64,000 bases of DNA from Bordetella genomosp. 9 (GTDB lineage Bacteria > Pseudomonadota > Gammaproteobacteria > Burkholderiales > Burkholderiaceae_B). Shown here piece after piece: positions 62,232-64,000 of the stretch. Below the pieces are notes generated by a model. That model was not told where the DNA came from and made no database searches. It was given only the letters and a program-made list of their open reading frames with translations. The translations under genes and the position numbers were made by a program. The stretch covers positions 1,054,001 to 1,118,000 of the forward strand of contig NZ_CP021109.1 in NCBI RefSeq assembly GCF_002119725.1. Direction: 5' to 3'. Within the stretch, counting starts at the first letter, position 1; each line of letters starts with the position of its first letter.

Positions 62232-62307
62232 GGGCTGTTAGCTCAGTTGGTAGAGCAGCGGACTCTTAATCCGTAGGTCGAGTGTTCGAGCCACTCACAG
62301 CCCACCA
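62232..62307 (+). tRNA. tRNA-Lys (anticodon CTT)
   Basis: A 76-base cloverleaf with encoded CCA. Acceptor GGGCTGT pairs with ACAGCCC; the anticodon loop is CTCTTAA with CTT at its centre; T arm GTTCGAGCC. Its D arm and anticodon stem are almost the same as in the tRNA-Lys(TTT) at 23827. Confidence 0.97.
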
Positions 62308-62329
62308 GAATTCCTTTGAACACAAGCGC

Positions 62330-62790
62330 TTAGCCCACCCGTCGCGGTGGGCTTTTTGCGTCTTGGGGTTTTCCCCTCGGGCTTCGGTCCGCCGCCGTGC
62401 CGTCGAACACCAGCGCCACCTTCCCGAAATGCGAGCCGTTCTCCAGGTAGCGTATCGCGTCGGCCGCATCCCGCCAGGATAAGGAGCGGTCGATGACCGG
62501 CTTGATATCCAGTGCTTCGATGGCGCGGATCATCGCCTCGAACGACTCGCGGGAGCCGACCGGGATGCCCCGCACTTCAATCTGGCGGGTGAAGACCTCC
62601 AGCGGGTTGATCGCGCCGTCCTTGCCGCCCGGGTAGCCAATGACATGGATCTGGCCCCGCCGGGCGGTCGCCCGCAAGGATTCGGAGAACGTGCGTGGTC
62701 CTCCCACCTCGATGACATGATCCACGCCGCGGCCGTCGGTCATCGCCAGTACGGCCTCGGACCAGGCGGGATGCTGCCGGTAATTGATGC
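62330..62790 (-). pseudogene. Truncated zinc-type alcohol dehydrogenase (C-terminal part only)
   Basis: The reading frame keeps the end of a medium-chain alcohol dehydrogenase: GINYRQHPAWSEAVLAM, TDGRGVDHVIEVGGPRTF, GQIHVIGYPGGKDGAINPL, and the closing YLENGSHFGKVALVF. About 170-200 N-terminal residues with the zinc sites and nucleotide-binding start are missing: upstream of about 62790 the likeness stops and the LysR gene begins. The tail after GKVALVF runs into the tRNA terminator. A deletion or recombination left this remnant, so it is very unlikely to be functional. Confidence 0.8.
62332..62357 (+). terminator. Rho-independent terminator after tRNA-Lys(CTT)
   Basis: AGCCCACCC pairs with GGTGGGC(T) across GTCGC and is followed by TTTTT. 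It lies 25 bp after the CCA end, the same distance as the terminator of the other tRNA-Lys. Confidence 0.85.
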
Positions 62791-62822
62791 CTCCAAAGCG
62801 CGAGGCCCCGGCATGCGAGGGG

Positions 62823-63788
62823 TCAACGGCGATGGTTCCGCTTCGAAGCGGCGTGGCGCGCGGACCGTGCGGGCCGCCCCCGCACGGCGGCGTCCTGTAG
62901 TTGCGGCGCAGCCTGACGCAGATATTCCCACAATCGGTCCGCGACCGGACCGTGCGGCCGATCGCGGCGGCGGGCTGCGACGAGTTGCTCCACCCGCCCC
63001 GGCAGGTGGCGTCCGGCGATGGAGACCAACGTGCCTTCCTGCAACTCCCGCTCGACCAGAAAGTGGGGCAGATGTCCCCACGCCATCCCCTGCATGATGA
63101 TTTCCTTCTTCATGCCGGGGTCCGGAACCGTGTATTGCGGCGCGCCCGGAATCACGAAGTGCTCCTGGGGCGAGGGACGACGGGCGCTGTCACGAATCAC
63201 GCATTGGGCGAGGTTGCGCAGCTGTTCGGGCTTGATATGCCGCGATAAGGGGAAAGGAAGGAACCCTGGGGCTACCACCGGAATCAGTTCGACCTTGCAA
63301 AGGTCCAGCCATTCGATACGCGTGTCGCTCTTTTCGATGCGATGAAGGATCAGGTCGGCGTCGCCTTCGAGCAGCCGCTCCCAGGGGCCCGTGACCGCTT
63401 CCACATCGAGATGCCACCGCGTCGCCGGGTGGCCGGCGAAAAAAGGCGCCAGTAGCCGCAGCGTAGCAGCGGGCGGACAAAGGTCGCCCATCACCACACG
63501 AAGCTCGGCTTCCTCCCCAATCGCGAGTTGCTCCGCGTGAGCCTGCAACGCATGCCACTCCAGCAGCAGCGACTGCGCCTGCCGATGGAAGGCGCGTCCC
63601 GCCGCCGTCAGCCTGACCCGGTAGCCGCTCCGATCCAGCAGGGCGAAGCCCACTTGCCGCTCCAGCCGCGCGACGGCGGCGAATACGGCCGGATGCGTCC
63701 GGTGCAGCGCCAGTGCGGCGGCCTGGAACCCGCCTTCGCGGACAACGGCGTCGAAGCAGCGAAGGTCTTGCAGCGTGAATGGCGGCAT
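62823..63788 (-). CDS. LysR-family transcriptional regulator
   Basis: This 321-residue protein has a normal LysR HTH (MPPFTLQDLRCFDAVVREGGFQAAALALHRTHPAVFAAVARLERQVGF in sequence order, residues 1-49) and effector domain. The family-like part ends at YLRQAAPQLQ; the last 23 residues are Arg/Ala-rich and may be read-through into foreign sequence after the deletion that truncated the neighbouring dehydrogenase gene. It is divergent from the hydrolase at 63917 and may control it. ATG 63788 is used over a TTG two codons upstream. Confidence 0.88.
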   Translation of the reverse strand: MPPFTLQDLRCFDAVVREGGFQAAALALHRTHPAVFAAVARLERQVGFALLDRSGYRVRLTAAGRAFHRQAQSLLLEWHALQAHAEQLAIGEEAELRVVMGDLCPPAATLRLLAPFFAGHPATRWHLDVEAVTGPWERLLEGDADLILHRIEKSDTRIEWLDLCKVELIPVVAPGFLPFPLSRHIKPEQLRNLAQCVIRDSARRPSPQEHFVIPGAPQYTVPDPGMKKEIIMQGMAWGHLPHFLVERELQEGTLVSIAGRHLPGRVEQLVAARRRDRPHGPVADRLWEYLRQAAPQLQDAAVRGRPARSARHAASKRNHRR

Positions 63789-63916
63789 TGTCAACGTGAA
63801 TTACAGAGATGCTGATCACTTTGTAATTTTCTCAAAACCGCCGCGTACATACGATGACCGCTGTCATGGCCCCGACGCCAACCGGCGGACGGGCTCAACC
63901 CAAGAGGAGGAAAACC

Positions 63917-64000
63917 ATGTCAGCGAATAGCATCTTCACTACCAGCGACGGCCGGCGGATCGCTTATCGTTTGGAAGGGCAGGGCGGGCGCCCCGTGTTG
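63917..64000 (+). CDS. Alpha/beta hydrolase, N-terminal part only (cut by the window end)
   Basis: AAGAGGAGG stands directly before the ATG. The first 28 residues (MSANSIFTTSDGRRIAYRLE to the window end GRPVL) fit the start of an alpha/beta hydrolase, where the G.G.P.VL segment leads to the first strand. No catalytic residue falls inside the window. Divergent from the LysR gene. Confidence 0.6.
   Translation, partial: MSANSIFTTSDGRRIAYRLEGQGGRPVL

Noticed and set aside
1..64000. Insertion sequences or phage genes as carriers of the secretion island
   Set aside because: No transposase, integrase or phage structural gene was found on either strand; only tRNA genes and repeats mark the borders.

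Overview
The window looks like a chromosomal segment of a high-GC betaproteobacterium of the Alcaligenaceae, of Bordetella/Achromobacter type. The reasons are a Bug/TctC-type binding protein next to a GntR regulator, the gene style and codon use, and a type III secretion (T3SS) locus whose translocator-to-export gene order matches the Bordetella bsc order (filament, SycD-type chaperone, BopD-like, BopB-like, TPR protein, then sctI-J-K-L-N-O-P-Q-R-S-T-U-C). This assignment rests on gene content and remembered synteny, not on a database search.

Positions 1-24,000 are ordinary metabolism and housekeeping: a GntR regulator with a Bug receptor and a ThDP enzyme; a thiol dioxygenase with a molybdopterin oxidoreductase and an Lrp regulator; ChaC, MgtE, a thioesterase; a YeiH-type transporter divergent from a LysR regulator; an M20 amidohydrolase, a FadD-like ligase, an inositol monophosphatase, MnmC, a GH31-fold protein that seems to lack its acid/base residue, metNIQ, and tRNA-Lys(TTT). 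Intergenic spaces hold 9-bp tandem repeats and a 53-bp repeat family.

Positions 24,300-52,350 are the T3SS island. Its left end has a large BTAD/cyclase-like/P-loop regulator, an orphan CesT-type chaperone and three response regulators with no recognisable kinase beside them. Two divergent operons follow. The minus-strand operon encodes SctX, SctY, SctV, SctD, a YscE-like protein and the needle SctF. The plus-strand operon encodes the filament/tip protein, translocators and their chaperones, and the rest of the apparatus from SctI to the secretin SctC. An ECF sigma factor closes the island, followed by an 86-residue protein of unknown function. I see no SctW gatekeeper and no effector.

The most interesting signal is regulatory. 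Three promoters (ahead of the orphan chaperone, sctX and the filament gene) carry HrpL-type boxes, GGAAC(C/T)-N15-(C/G)CAC-NN-A or close to it, which fits the local ECF sigma factor. Separately, the large regulator at the left end and the small unknown gene at the right end share a GAAATTTC palindrome centred exactly 30.5 bp before a -10-like hexamer. The left copy, TAAGAAATTTCCTA, resembles sites bound by BvgA/RcsB-type response regulators. Together these suggest a cascade in which a response regulator acts on the island edges and an ECF sigma factor acts on the structural operons.

Positions 52,350-64,000 hold signalling and envelope genes: a GAF-PAS-GGDEF-EAL protein with a degenerate GGDEF motif, a kinase-like protein coupled to a single-domain response regulator, an LTA-synthase-type sulfatase-fold protein divergent from an AsmA protein, an active-looking diguanylate cyclase, tRNA-Lys(CTT), a truncated alcohol dehydrogenase remnant, a LysR regulator, and the start of an alpha/beta hydrolase cut by the window edge.
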